Origin: Zestomonas insulae
Lineage (GTDB): Bacteria > Pseudomonadota > Gammaproteobacteria > Pseudomonadales > Pseudomonadaceae
DNA: 64,000 bases
Direction: 5' to 3'
Assembly: GCF_016901015.1 (NCBI RefSeq)
Contig: NZ_JAFEUP010000002.1
Coordinates: 496,001 to 560,000, forward strand
The notes beneath the pieces are model-generated. The model saw nothing but the letters and a program-made list of their open reading frames with translations, had not been told where the DNA came from and made no database searches. The position numbers were made by a program, and so were the translations under genes. This document shows, one piece after another, positions 35,359 through 46,424 of the stretch (position 1 is its first letter; the number at the start of each line of letters is the position of its first letter).

Positions 35359-35499
35359 AATCCACTCGCGACTGGTATCGAGTCGCCCAATCTGAGTTGC
35401 CCCAGATTTCCTAGAGATTTTGAACCGTCACAAGAAGGCGAGTTCAGGCACGTTCGATCAATCCGCTATTGGCCGAAAGCGGCATTACCCGCCAATGAT

Positions 35500-35534
35500 A
35501 AAGGGCCGGTGAGAAATGCTCACCGGCCCTTTTT
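35500..35534. terminator. Bidirectional terminator between proQ-like and nrdB
   Basis: Stem AAAGGGCCGGTGAG with its complement around a five-base loop, followed on the plus strand by TTTTT. It suits the rightward ProQ gene; an A-run on the other side could also serve nrdB. Confidence 0.75.
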
Positions 35535-35711
35535 CATACTTCCTTTGCCCAATTCCTTTGGAGCTAATGGCCTTGCCCAGTTGCTAACGCCAGCCGTAGA
35601 TGGCTAGCGCAGCTGCCTCCCCAGGCAGCTGCTGCGCACCGTCTCGGTGCGTTCGTTTCAACATTCAGTGAAAAGATTTCAGTGTTTGTTGAAAAACTAC
35701 GTGACCCGGAA
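35535..35711. other. nrdB downstream region
   Basis: No coding frame. A hairpin pairing GCAGCTGCC with GGCAGCTGC at 35609-35632 lies about 80 bases after the nrdB stop codon and may mark its 3' end. Confidence 0.4.
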
Positions 35712-36962
35712 TCAATCCCAGCTCAACGCTCCACCAGTCTGATACTCAATCACTCGGGTCTCGAAGAAGTTCTTCTCTTTCTTCAGGTCCATGATTTCGG
35801 ACATCCACGGGAACGGGTTGGTCGCGCCCGGGTATTCCTCTTTCAGGCCGATCTGAGTCAGACGGCGGTTGGCGATGAACTTGAGGTAGTCCTCCATCAT
35901 CGCCGCGTTCATGCCAAGCACGCCGCGCGGCATGGTGTCGCGTGCGTATTCGATTTCCAGTTGGGTGCCCTGGAGGATCATCTGGGTCGCTTCGTCCTTC
36001 ATCTGGGCGTCCCACAGCTGCGGGTTTTCGATCTTGATCTGGTTGATCACGTCGATGCCGAAGTTGAGGTGCATGGACTCGTCGCGGAGGATGTACTGGA
36101 ACTGCTCGGCGGTGCCGGTCATCTTGTTGCGGCGGCCCATGGAGAGAATCTGGGTGAAGCCGCAGTAGAAGAAGATGCCTTCCAGTACGCAGTAGTAGGC
36201 GATCAGGTTACGCAGGAACTGGCGGTCGGTTTCCGGGGTGCCGGTCTTGAATTCCGGGTCGGAGATCGAACGGGTGTACTTGAGGCCCCAGGACGCCTTC
36301 TTCGCGACGCTCGGAATCTCGTGGTACATGTTGAAGATCTCGCCTTCATCCATGCCCAGCGACTCGATGCAGTACTGGTAGGCGTGGGTGTGGATCGCTT
36401 CCTCGAAGGCCTGGCGCAGGATGTACTGGCGGCACTCCGGGTTGGTGATCAGGCGGTACACGGCGAGTACCAGGTTGTTGGCAACCAGGCTGTCGGCGGT
36501 TGAGAAGAAGCCGAGGTTGCGCATGACGATGCGGCGCTCGTCTTCGCTGAGGCCGTCTTTGCTCTTCCACAGAGCGATGTCGGCGTTCATGTTCACTTCC
36601 TGCGGCATCCAGTGGTTGGCGCAACCATCCAGATACTTCTGCCAGGCCCAGTCGTACTTGAAGGGTACGAGCTGGTTGAGGTCGGCGCGGGCGTTGATCA
36701 TCTGTTTGTCGCCGACGTGCACGCGCGCGGAGGCACCTTCCAGGTCGTCCAGACCTTCCTGGATGTCGAGGGCGTCCAGCGCCTGCTTGGCGCGGGCGAC
36801 CGCTTCGGAGTCGTTGGCGGAAACGGCGCGCGCCTCTTCCACGGAGCCGGCGGCTTCGTCGTCGAGCTTGTCGAGGGCGGCGGTGACTACCGCGGCGGCG
36901 GGCTTGGCGGCGACAACGGCGTCGGCGCCGTCTTCCTTATCGAATTCGTCCCAGCTGAGCAT
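35712..36962 (-). CDS. nrdB: Class Ia ribonucleotide reductase beta subunit
   Basis: 416 residues; carries the diiron-tyrosyl radical that starts ribonucleotide reduction in NrdA. Metal-ligand segments are recognisable: [28 protein letters not shown] and [13 protein letters not shown]. The Ala-rich N-terminal extension of about 80 residues ([18 protein letters not shown]) is longer than in E. coli NrdB and typical of Pseudomonas. The C-terminus GGALSWD is the tail that docks into NrdA. Downstream of nrdA in the same direction with a 350-base gap full of repeats. Confidence 0.95.
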   Translation of the reverse strand: MLSWDEFDKEDGADAVVAAKPAAAVVTAALDKLDDEAAGSVEEARAVSANDSEAVARAKQALDALDIQEGLDDLEGASARVHVGDKQMINARADLNQLVPFKYDWAWQKYLDGCANHWMPQEVNMNADIALWKSKDGLSEDERRIVMRNLGFFSTADSLVANNLVLAVYRLITNPECRQYILRQAFEEAIHTHAYQYCIESLGMDEGEIFNMYHEIPSVAKKASWGLKYTRSISDPEFKTGTPETDRQFLRNLIAYYCVLEGIFFYCGFTQILSMGRRNKMTGTAEQFQYILRDESMHLNFGIDVINQIKIENPQLWDAQMKDEATQMILQGTQLEIEYARDTMPRGVLGMNAAMMEDYLKFIANRRLTQIGLKEEYPGATNPFPWMSEIMDLKKEKNFFETRVIEYQTGGALSWD

Positions 36963-37061
36963 GGGGTTCTCCTGTCTGGTCGTGTGGGCCGGAACTGCAC
37001 GGCCGGGTAATCACAAAATGTCGTAGTGCGCGCGTGGCAACGGGGTGGGGCAGTTGGCCCT

Positions 37062-37275
37062 CTCCCCGGCCCCTCTCCCGCGAGCGGGAGAGGGGAGGGT
37101 TGTGCGTCAGGGGAGAGGCTGGCCCCTCACCCTAGCCCTCTCCCCAGAGGGGCGAGGGTAAAAACAGATCGGTAGTGCCAATCGAGCGCGAAGCTGAGCG
37201 AGGGGGCGCTAGGCGCCTGGCTGGTCGGAGCCCCTGAGCGTACGGCTGTACGTGATGGGGTCCGATCAGTCAGGC
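37062..37275. repeat. Dispersed hairpin repeats between nrdA and nrdB
   Basis: Three palindromic units: CCCTCTCCCG/CGGGAGAGGG (37071-37094), CCCTCACCCTAGCCCTCTCC with GAGGGGCGAGGG (37125-37158), and TCGGAGCCCC...GGGGTCCGA (37224-37269). The first two are of the CCCTCTCCC type widespread in proteobacterial intergenic regions. They may protect or attenuate the nrdAB message. Confidence 0.7.
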
Positions 37276-37312
37276 AACAACGCGCACGCCGCTCAGCTTC
37301 GTGCGTCACCTA

Positions 37313-40201
<2,889 letters not shown>

Positions 40202-40387
40202 GGAGGTCTCCGTGTTCTCTAATTGAATTCTCTGGACACTTGAGGTGCCGTTTCTTTCGTTCCGCTCAAAAACGCCATGCGCACGGCTGGGTGGCCGGTC
40301 GCGTGGAATACACAAGCAGGTCAGGAAAAGGCCACGACTCAAGCACTTCCCTGGCTCTCAAGTCACTGCTGCTGGATTTGTGCCAGC

Positions 40388-40401
40388 ACTACATCTAGTG
40401 G
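40388..40401. promoter_or_regulatory. NrdR-box-like dyad (candidate)
   Basis: CACTACATCTAGTG: perfect 5-bp arms CACTA/TAGTG around four bases, similar to NrdR boxes that repress ribonucleotide reductase genes. It lies 187 bases upstream of nrdA. Confidence 0.35.
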
Positions 40402-40662
40402 TGGAACGGGGTTCGCCGCCCTACCGTGAAGCTGCACCCCGGCGCGTCGCTCGCGTTCCTCGGGGTAGTGGCCGGCGCGGTAGCGCCAGGCCGGAATGTC
40501 GAAACTTTCTATGCACATTTTCGGGGCTCTCTGCCAGCCGTTGGTGCAACTTCTTCTTGTGTTTCATTGTGAGCCAAAACCCAACATGTAGGTGTCTGGC
40601 GCGATGGGGATACAAGATAGTGCGGTGCTACCGGGTTGGCAAGCCGACATTCTCAGCCAGCC

Positions 40663-40671
40663 TGTGGATAA
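40663..40671 (-). promoter_or_regulatory. Consensus DnaA box upstream of nrdA
   Basis: TTATCCACA on the minus strand, an exact DnaA box; a looser copy (TAACCCACA) follows at 40675-40683. In E. coli nrdAB is coupled to replication through DnaA boxes, and the same is suggested here by inference. Confidence 0.6.
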
Positions 40672-40802
40672 ATCTGTGGGTTACTTTGGGGTAACTTTCG
40701 TGAACGCCCGTGCTTGCTGGGGTTGCCCCCTTACTGCCGTTCGTCGTTGGATGTGCGGTCGAAATTTCGGCCTTGCCAGGCGTCGCAGAGCATGCCAGGC
40801 GA

Positions 40803-40815
40803 ACACTATATGTGG
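40803..40815. promoter_or_regulatory. NrdR-box-like site near the response-regulator start
   Basis: ACACTATATGTGG, matching the ACACTATAT half of NrdR boxes; the other half is weaker. It is 75 bases before the response regulator and about 600 from nrdA. Confidence 0.35.
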
Positions 40816-40889
40816 GGTTTTTGTGAACACCCGGTCACGTCCCGCCCGGCGTTGATACAATGCCGCCGCTGTGCAGTGCAGGAGAGAGT

Positions 40890-41618
40890 GTGGTGGAGCA
40901 GACAGCCTGGCAAATTCTGATCGTCGAAGATGACCAACGCCTTGCCGCGTTGACCCAGGAGTACCTGGAGAGCAACGGCTTGCGCGTGAGCATCGAGTCC
41001 GACGGCGCGCGGGCGGCCGAACGTATCCTCCGCGAGCAGCCTGACCTGGTGGTGCTCGACCTGATGCTGCCGGGCGAAGACGGCCTGGCCATCTGTCGCA
41101 AGGTACGCGGCCGCTATGCCGGGCCGATCCTGATGCTCACCGCGCGCAGCGACGACATGGACCAGGTGCTCGGCCTGGAGATGGGCGCCGACGACTATGT
41201 CTGCAAGCCGGTGCGCCCGCGCGTGCTGCTGGCGCGCATCCGCGCCATGCTGCGGCGCAGCGAGGCGGCCGAGACCGGTGGCAGCGGCGAGGGCCAGCGG
41301 CGCCTGGAGTTCGGCGCGCTGGTGATCGACAACGCCATGCGCGAAGCCTGGCTGCGCGAGCAGAGCATCGAGCTGACCAGCGCCGAATTCGACCTGCTCT
41401 GGCTGCTGGCCTCCAACGCCGGGCGCATCCTGTCCCGCGAGGAAATCTTCAACGCCCTGCGCGGTATCGAATACGACGGCCAGGATCGCTCCATCGACGT
41501 GCGCATTTCGCGGATCAGGCCGAAGATCGGTGACGATCCGATGCACCCGCGGTTGATCAAGACCGTGCGCAGCAAGGGCTACCTGTTCGTCGCCGAGGCG
41601 GCCGAAGGCCTGGTCTGA
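40890..41618 (+). CDS. OmpR/RstA-type response regulator
   Basis: 242 residues, GTG start with GGAG five bases upstream (a second GTG follows directly). Receiver domain: VEDDQRLAALTQEY acidic pocket, LVVLDLMLPGEDG phosphoacceptor Asp, MLTARSDDMD, DYVCKPVRP. C-terminal winged helix: IELTSAEFDLLWLLASN, LSREEIFNALRG, DRSIDVRISRIRPKIG. Followed after 46 bases by its kinase. Position beside nrdA is as I remember for P. aeruginosa PA1157-PA1158. Confidence 0.9.
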   Translation: MVEQTAWQILIVEDDQRLAALTQEYLESNGLRVSIESDGARAAERILREQPDLVVLDLMLPGEDGLAICRKVRGRYAGPILMLTARSDDMDQVLGLEMGADDYVCKPVRPRVLLARIRAMLRRSEAAETGGSGEGQRRLEFGALVIDNAMREAWLREQSIELTSAEFDLLWLLASNAGRILSREEIFNALRGIEYDGQDRSIDVRISRIRPKIGDDPMHPRLIKTVRSKGYLFVAEAAEGLV

Positions 41619-41664
41619 GCGGCGTACGGCCCGGACCGGCCATATAGAGAGAGGGTGGCCCGCG

Positions 41665-43293
41665 ATGAATTCGATCTTCCTGCGCATCTACGGCGGCATG
41701 CTCGCCGTGCTGGTGCTGGTCGCGCTGCTCGGCGTGCTGACTGTGCACCTGGTCAACGAGGTGCGCTCCGATCAGTACCGCGACCGCCTGGCGCGCGGCA
41801 CCTTCAGCCTGATGGCGCACAACCTGGAGCACATGAGTGACGTCGAACGACGTCGCTCGGCGGTGATCTGGGGGCGTCTGCTCGGCGTGCCGCTGAAACT
41901 GCAGCCGATCGCGAACCAGCCGCTGGACAGCCGCGAGCGCGGCCAGCTGTTCAGCAACAAGGTCCTGGTCCAGCTGACCGGCCCGCATTCGGTCAAGGTC
42001 TACAGCCTGGTCAGCGCCGGCGAGGGCGTGGTGCTGGTCGGCGAAATCCGCCAGATCAGCGAGCAACTGGCCCGCGCCACGTTGTACCTGCTGGTCGACG
42101 AACTGGTGCACTTCCCGGTCGCCGAGCAGCCGGCGCGTCTGGCGCAGATCAAGGAAGACCAGAAGTTCGGCTTCGACCTGCACCTGGTGCGCATGGAGAA
42201 CATCAAGCTCGACGACGACCAGCGCCGCCGCATCGACGAGGGCGATACGGTGATGGCCCTGGGCCAGGGCGGCGACTCCATCAATGTCTATTCCGGGGTG
42301 ACCGCGACGCCCTGGGTGCTGGAAATCGGCCCGCTGTACCAGATGAATGCCTACCCGCCGGAGCTGATCGGGCCGATCTGCGTGCTCGGCCTGAGCCTGA
42401 TCGGGCTGATCGTCTACCTGCTGGTGCGTCGCCTGGAGCGCCGCCTGCTGGTCCTCGAAGGGGCGGCAACGCGCATCGCCAGCGGCCGCCTGGAGTCACG
42501 GGTGCCCTCCGGTGATGCCGACTCGGTGGGCCGCCTGGCCGACGCCTTCAATGCCATGGCCGAGCACCTGCAAAGTTCGCTGACCATCCAGCGCGAGATG
42601 GTCCGCGCGGTGTCCCATGAGCTGCGCACCCCGGTGGCGCGGCTGCGCTTCGGTCTGGAGATGATCGGCGACGCGGAGACCGAGACCGCGCGGCGCAAGT
42701 ACATGGATGGCATGGACGCCGACATCCAGGACCTCGACAAGCTGCTCGACGAGATGCTCACCTACGCGCGCCTGGAGCAGGGCGCGCCGGCGCTGGACTT
42801 CCAGGAGGTCGACCTCGATGCACTGATCGACCAGGTGATCATCGAGTTGGCGCCGCTCTACCCGAACATCCGCGTCGAGCGCGGGCAGATGCGCGCCGCC
42901 CCCGACGGCAGCACGGTGGTCGAGGGCGAGTTCCGCTACCTGCACCGCGCCTTGCAGAACCTGCTGAGCAACGCCATGCGCCACGCCGAGTCTCGCGTGC
43001 GCCTCAGCTACCAGATCGGCGTGCGGCGCTGCCGGCTGGATGTCGAGGACGATGGTCCGGGCGTGCCGGAAAGCGAGCGTGAGCGGCTGTTCCGCCCGTT
43101 CCTACGCCTGGACAACAGCCGCACGCGGGCTTCCGGCGGGCATGGCCTGGGCCTGTCGATCGTGCGGCGGATCATCTACTGGCACGGCGGGCGGGCCTGG
43201 ATCGGCGACAGCGAGAGCCTCGGCGGCGCGCGCTTCAGCCTGATCTGGCCGCGCCAGCAGACCTCCGGCGACGCCCCTGTTCTGGAGTCCTAA
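41665..43293 (+). CDS. RstB-type sensor histidine kinase
   Basis: 542 residues. Membrane helix at residues 6-28, a periplasmic sensor of about 200 residues, second helix (ICVLGLSLIGLIVYLLV), HAMP segment (GRLESRVPSGDADSVGRLAD), H-box REMVRAVSHELRTPVARLRF, N-box LQNLLSNAMRHAE, and G-boxes DVEDDGPGVPE and SGGHGLGLSIVRRI. Signal unknown. Partner of the adjacent response regulator. Confidence 0.9.
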   Translation: MNSIFLRIYGGMLAVLVLVALLGVLTVHLVNEVRSDQYRDRLARGTFSLMAHNLEHMSDVERRRSAVIWGRLLGVPLKLQPIANQPLDSRERGQLFSNKVLVQLTGPHSVKVYSLVSAGEGVVLVGEIRQISEQLARATLYLLVDELVHFPVAEQPARLAQIKEDQKFGFDLHLVRMENIKLDDDQRRRIDEGDTVMALGQGGDSINVYSGVTATPWVLEIGPLYQMNAYPPELIGPICVLGLSLIGLIVYLLVRRLERRLLVLEGAATRIASGRLESRVPSGDADSVGRLADAFNAMAEHLQSSLTIQREMVRAVSHELRTPVARLRFGLEMIGDAETETARRKYMDGMDADIQDLDKLLDEMLTYARLEQGAPALDFQEVDLDALIDQVIIELAPLYPNIRVERGQMRAAPDGSTVVEGEFRYLHRALQNLLSNAMRHAESRVRLSYQIGVRRCRLDVEDDGPGVPESERERLFRPFLRLDNSRTRASGGHGLGLSIVRRIIYWHGGRAWIGDSESLGGARFSLIWPRQQTSGDAPVLES

Positions 43294-43365
43294 GCGCCGG
43301 TTTTGCGCTCTTTGTGTGGGCGCGGCAAGCGACGCGGTTTTTCTGGATGCCCCCTTTTGCAGGCC

Positions 43366-43451
43366 CGTCATACCGGCGCAGGCCGGTATCCAGCTGCCCG
43401 CGCCGAATGGCCCGCAAGCCCTCTGGGCCCCGGCCTGCGCCGGGGTCACGG
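43366..43451. repeat. Pair of dispersed GC-rich hairpins
   Basis: ATACCGGCGCAGGCCGGTAT and CCCCGGCCTGCGCCGGGGTC, two palindromes in mutually inverted order and separated by about 35 bases. This is the intergenic repeat type with CGTCAT before and ATCCAG after the first palindrome. It follows the kinase gene and probably stabilises or ends its message. Confidence 0.65.
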
Positions 43452-43509
43452 GTCGGAAGGTGAGGTGGCCGTGGGCGATCCGTGCTGCCGAGGTGGGCGG
43501 AAACAGGCT

Positions 43510-44223
43510 TTAAGCGTCAGCCGTCGGAATGCCGACCAGGCTGAGCAGGCGCCCGTCGAACAGGCTGAATTGCCCGCTCAGTTCGCAACCGGTGCGCCAG
43601 GTCGGCGACAGGTCGAGCAGCAGACGCAGGCGCGCCTGGCCGTCGGCCGACCATTCCAGTAGTTCGGCGTGCTCGAAATAGAAACGCTTGAGCACCAGCG
43701 GATAGAGCGCCTTGAACAGGCTTTCCTTGAGCGAGAAGGTTAGGGTGACCAGTTGCGCCTGCTGCTCGGCGGGTTGCCGCTGCAGGCGCTGGAGTTCGTT
43801 GGCAGTGAGGATTTCCCCGGCCAGCCGCGCGGCGCGCTCGGTGCTGAGCAGGCGCTCGACGTCCAGGCCGAGTCCGGCCCAGTCCTGGCGCTGACCCACC
43901 ACCGCGGCGGCCCAGCCATGGCTGTGGGTGATCGAGCCGCACACCCCGGCCGGCCACTGTGGCGCGCGGTCGGCGCCTATCGCGGGGAATTGCGGCGGTT
44001 GACCGAGCAGGTGCAAGGCCTCGCGAGCGCACAGGCGCCCGGCGAGGAATTCGCCCTGGCGCTTACCGGCACCCTTTGGTGCTGCGAGGCCGCAGTCGGC
44101 GAAGTCGCTCGGCGCCAGCAACTCTGCATCGAACGTCGCGCTGACCAGTCGCGCACCGGGTAGCGGCACGGGCAACGGCCAATGGTCGAGCAGGGCGGGG
44201 CAGCAGGCGGGCAGCGCATTCAT
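43510..44223 (-). CDS. pcpS: 4'-phosphopantetheinyl transferase
   Basis: 237 residues of the EntD/PcpS class. It moves phosphopantetheine from CoA onto acyl, peptidyl or aryl carrier proteins. GSITHSHGWAAAVV, GLDVERLLS (Mg ligands Asp and Glu) and TFSLKESLFKALYPL (FxxKExxFK) are diagnostic. Pseudomonas PcpS serves both fatty-acid and secondary-metabolite carrier proteins. Divergent from the short frame at 44362. Confidence 0.88.
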   Translation of the reverse strand: MNALPACCPALLDHWPLPVPLPGARLVSATFDAELLAPSDFADCGLAAPKGAGKRQGEFLAGRLCAREALHLLGQPPQFPAIGADRAPQWPAGVCGSITHSHGWAAAVVGQRQDWAGLGLDVERLLSTERAARLAGEILTANELQRLQRQPAEQQAQLVTLTFSLKESLFKALYPLVLKRFYFEHAELLEWSADGQARLRLLLDLSPTWRTGCELSGQFSLFDGRLLSLVGIPTADA

Positions 44224-44361
44224 GCGGGCATTCTGCCGATGGCGCCGCCGCGCGGCTAGCGTGCCGCGGCGTTTACATTTCTTTGCAAAGCGCCAACAAA
44301 GCGCAACGGATGCCCGCGGGGGCTTGTGTCAGATTAGCGCCGCGCTTCGTTTGAGGTGCAG

Positions 44362-44424
44362 ATGAGGTTGTATCCCGCCGCCAGAGCGTTGCTGATGTCG
44401 GTGGCGGGTGTTTTCTCAGTTTGA
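44362..44424 (+). CDS. Possible 20-aa peptide gene or small RNA
   Basis: Frame MRLYPAARALLMSVAGVFSV with GAGGTG six bases before the ATG. The stop codon is four bases from a strong terminator whose U-tract is on this strand, so a short plus-strand transcript must end here although no other plus-strand gene lies within 1 kb upstream. The product has one hydrophobic stretch. It could be a microprotein, or the frame may be incidental to an sRNA. Confidence 0.4.
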   Translation: MRLYPAARALLMSVAGVFSV

Positions 44425-44427
44425 GTG

Positions 44428-44455
44428 CGGGAGCCGATTGGCTCCCGTTTTTTTT
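44428..44455 (+). terminator. Strong Rho-independent terminator
   Basis: Stem CGGGAGCC/GGCTCCCG with loop GATT followed by eight T. On the minus strand no U-run follows, so it does not primarily serve the hydrolase gene at 44476. Confidence 0.85.
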
Positions 44456-44475
44456 GCCTGAGATTCGCCGCCGGC

Positions 44476-45258
44476 TCAGCCGAAGATTGAGGCGAAGAAC
44501 GCCTGCAGGTCGGCCCAGGATTTCTCGTCGGCGTTCTTGTCGTAGCCCACGTCGAGACCATGGTCCTTGTGCATGTCGGCCTCGGGGCTGGTGAAGCTGT
44601 GCTTGGCGCCGGGCTGCTCGACGAACTTGTAGTCGACCTTGGCGGCGTCCATTTCCTGCTTGAAGGCGGCGACGCTCGCCGGCGGCACGATGGTGTCGGC
44701 GCTGCCGTGCTCGACCAGGATCTTGGCCTTGACCACGCCAGGCTGGGCCGGAGTCTTGGTATCTAGTACGCCGTGGAAGCTCGCCACACCGAGCAGCGGC
44801 ATGCCCTGGCGGGCCATGTCCAGCACCACGCGGCCGCCGAAGCAGTAGCCAATCGCGGCGATCTTCGCCGGGTCGGTCTGCGGCTGCGCCTTGAGCAGTT
44901 CGACCCCGGCGGCGAAGCGCGCGTCGGCGACCTTGGCATCCTTCAGCGCGGCCTGCATGAAGGCCATGGCTTCCTTGGGATGCGCGGCGGTCTTGCCGTC
45001 GCCGTACATGTCGACGGCCAGCGCGCTGTAGCCCAGCGCGGCGAGGTCGCGGGCGCGGCGCTTGGCGTAGTCGTTGAGGCCCCAGAATTCGTGGACGACG
45101 ATGACGCCCGGGCGTTTGCCGGCCTTGGCATCGTCATAGGCGTAGTAGCCGATCAGCTTGGTGCCGTCGGCGGACTGGTAGGGAATGGTTTGGGTCTTGA
45201 TTTCGGCCTGGGCGCTAAAGGCGCAGGCGAGCAGGAGCAGGGCGAGCAGCGGGCGCAT
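44476..45258 (-). CDS. Secreted dienelactone hydrolase-family protein
   Basis: 260 residues: signal peptide MRPLLALLLLACAFSAQA, then an alpha/beta hydrolase fold. Catalytic triad segments are IGYCFGGRVV (nucleophile Cys), EHGSADTIVPP (Asp) and GAKHSF (His). VVHEFWGLNDYAKRRARDLA is typical of the DLH family. GGAGG seven bases before the ATG at 45258 fixes the start; the frame is open further but overlaps napC. Natural substrate unknown. Confidence 0.88.
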   Translation of the reverse strand: MRPLLALLLLACAFSAQAEIKTQTIPYQSADGTKLIGYYAYDDAKAGKRPGVIVVHEFWGLNDYAKRRARDLAALGYSALAVDMYGDGKTAAHPKEAMAFMQAALKDAKVADARFAAGVELLKAQPQTDPAKIAAIGYCFGGRVVLDMARQGMPLLGVASFHGVLDTKTPAQPGVVKAKILVEHGSADTIVPPASVAAFKQEMDAAKVDYKFVEQPGAKHSFTSPEADMHKDHGLDVGYDKNADEKSWADLQAFFASIFG

Positions 45259-45320
45259 GGCGAATCCTCCGGACGGGACCGACAAGGGTAGACCAGCGCG
45301 CGCGGATTTCCCGCCGCGGG

Positions 45321-45920
45321 TCATTTCCAGCCCGGCACGCCGCTCATGTCCGGCAGGTGGTGGGCGATGCCCTTGTGGCAGTCGATGCAGGTCGCCTTGC
45401 CGCTGGCCAGCGCGGTGGAGTGCATCTGCCGGGCCCGCTGGCTCTGCCGGGTGAAGTCCATGAACTCGAAGTTGTGGCAGTTGCGGCATTCCAGCGAGTC
45501 GTTGGCCTTCAGCCGCGCCCATTCGTGCTCGGCCAGTTCGCGGCGGTGTTCGACGAACTTCTCGCGGGTGTTGATGGTGCCGAAGATCTTGCCCCAGACC
45601 TCCTTGGAGGCCTGCATCTTGCGCGCGATCTTGTCGGTCCACTGGTGCGGCACGTGGCAGTCCGGGCAAGTGGCGCGTACCCCGGAGCGGTTGCTGTAGT
45701 GGATGGTGTCCTTCAGTTCGACGAACACGTTGTCGCGCATCTCATGGCAGGAAGTGCAGAATTTCTCGCTGTTGGTGGCCTCCAGCGCGGTGTTGAAGCC
45801 GCCCCAGAAGACGATCCCGGCGACGAAGCCGATCAGGGTCAGGAAGCCCAGGCTGTAGTGCACGCTCGGTCGGCGCAACACCTGCCAGTAGCCGAGGAGC
45901 CAGGCGATCAATGCTTTCAT
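45321..45920 (-). CDS. napC: Tetrahaem c-type cytochrome NapC
   Basis: 199 residues of the NapC/NirT family: one N-terminal membrane anchor ([20 protein letters not shown]) and four haem motifs CTSCH, CPDCH, CRNCH and CIDCH. Passes electrons from membrane quinol to NapB/NapA. Last gene of napEFDABC, ten bases after napB. Confidence 0.95.
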   Translation of the reverse strand: MKALIAWLLGYWQVLRRPSVHYSLGFLTLIGFVAGIVFWGGFNTALEATNSEKFCTSCHEMRDNVFVELKDTIHYSNRSGVRATCPDCHVPHQWTDKIARKMQASKEVWGKIFGTINTREKFVEHRRELAEHEWARLKANDSLECRNCHNFEFMDFTRQSQRARQMHSTALASGKATCIDCHKGIAHHLPDMSGVPGWK

Positions 45921-45930
45921 CTCACGCTCC

Positions 45931-46413
45931 TCAAGGGTTGCCGGTCGAGGTGCCCGCGTCGCGCTGCAGGATCGTGTCGATGTCCTCGAACACGTTGCCC
46001 ACCAGCGGCTTCACGTCTTTCTGCGGCACGTGGCACTGCACGCAGAAGTAGCGTCGCGGCGCCACGGCGGCGAGCGCCTGGCCGTCGCGGTCCATGTAGT
46101 GGGTGATGCTGATCATCGGCGCCTGGGTGCGCGCGCTGGCCGCGCGGCTGTGGCAGGACAGGCACTTGTTGCTGTTGGTGTCGATGCGGTAGCCGCGAAT
46201 GGTGTGCGGGATGGTTGGCGGCTGCTCGGGGTAGTTGCGCTCGCGTTTGATGTCCTTGTTTTCCTCGTCGGCCAGCGGTGGTGCCGGCATGCTTTCGGTG
46301 AGGTGGCCGCCGGGGCGACGGCCGTCCGGGCCGGGTGCGTCCAGCGGGTAATCGGCGGCGAGCAGCGGCAGCGACAGCAGCGCGCCGGTGAGGAGCAGGC
46401 AGATGCGGTTCAT
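45931..46413 (-). CDS. napB: Dihaem cytochrome NapB, small subunit of periplasmic nitrate reductase
   Basis: 160 residues from [20 protein letters not shown] (signal peptide). Two haem sites, CLSCH and CVQCH, and the family pattern [20 protein letters not shown] with [13 protein letters not shown]. Hands electrons from NapC to NapA in the periplasm. GAGGAG precedes the start; the frame extends upstream into napA without support. Confidence 0.94.
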   Translation of the reverse strand: MNRICLLLTGALLSLPLLAADYPLDAPGPDGRRPGGHLTESMPAPPLADEENKDIKRERNYPEQPPTIPHTIRGYRIDTNSNKCLSCHSRAASARTQAPMISITHYMDRDGQALAAVAPRRYFCVQCHVPQKDVKPLVGNVFEDIDTILQRDAGTSTGNP

Positions 46414-46424
46414 GGCGGCGCTCC

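Larger units (their letters stand above)
40202..40889. promoter_or_regulatory. Long nrdA leader / divergent regulatory region
   Basis: 688 bases between nrdA and the response regulator, without a believable gene (frames on both strands have no ribosome site or family features). It contains a perfect DnaA box and NrdR-like dyads listed separately. Their distance from nrdA implies either a very long nrdA leader or additional control of the divergent gene. Confidence 0.5.

Noticed and set aside
40245..40855. Short frames in the nrdA upstream region as genes
   Set aside because: No ribosome sites, no recognisable protein features, overlapping frames on both strands.
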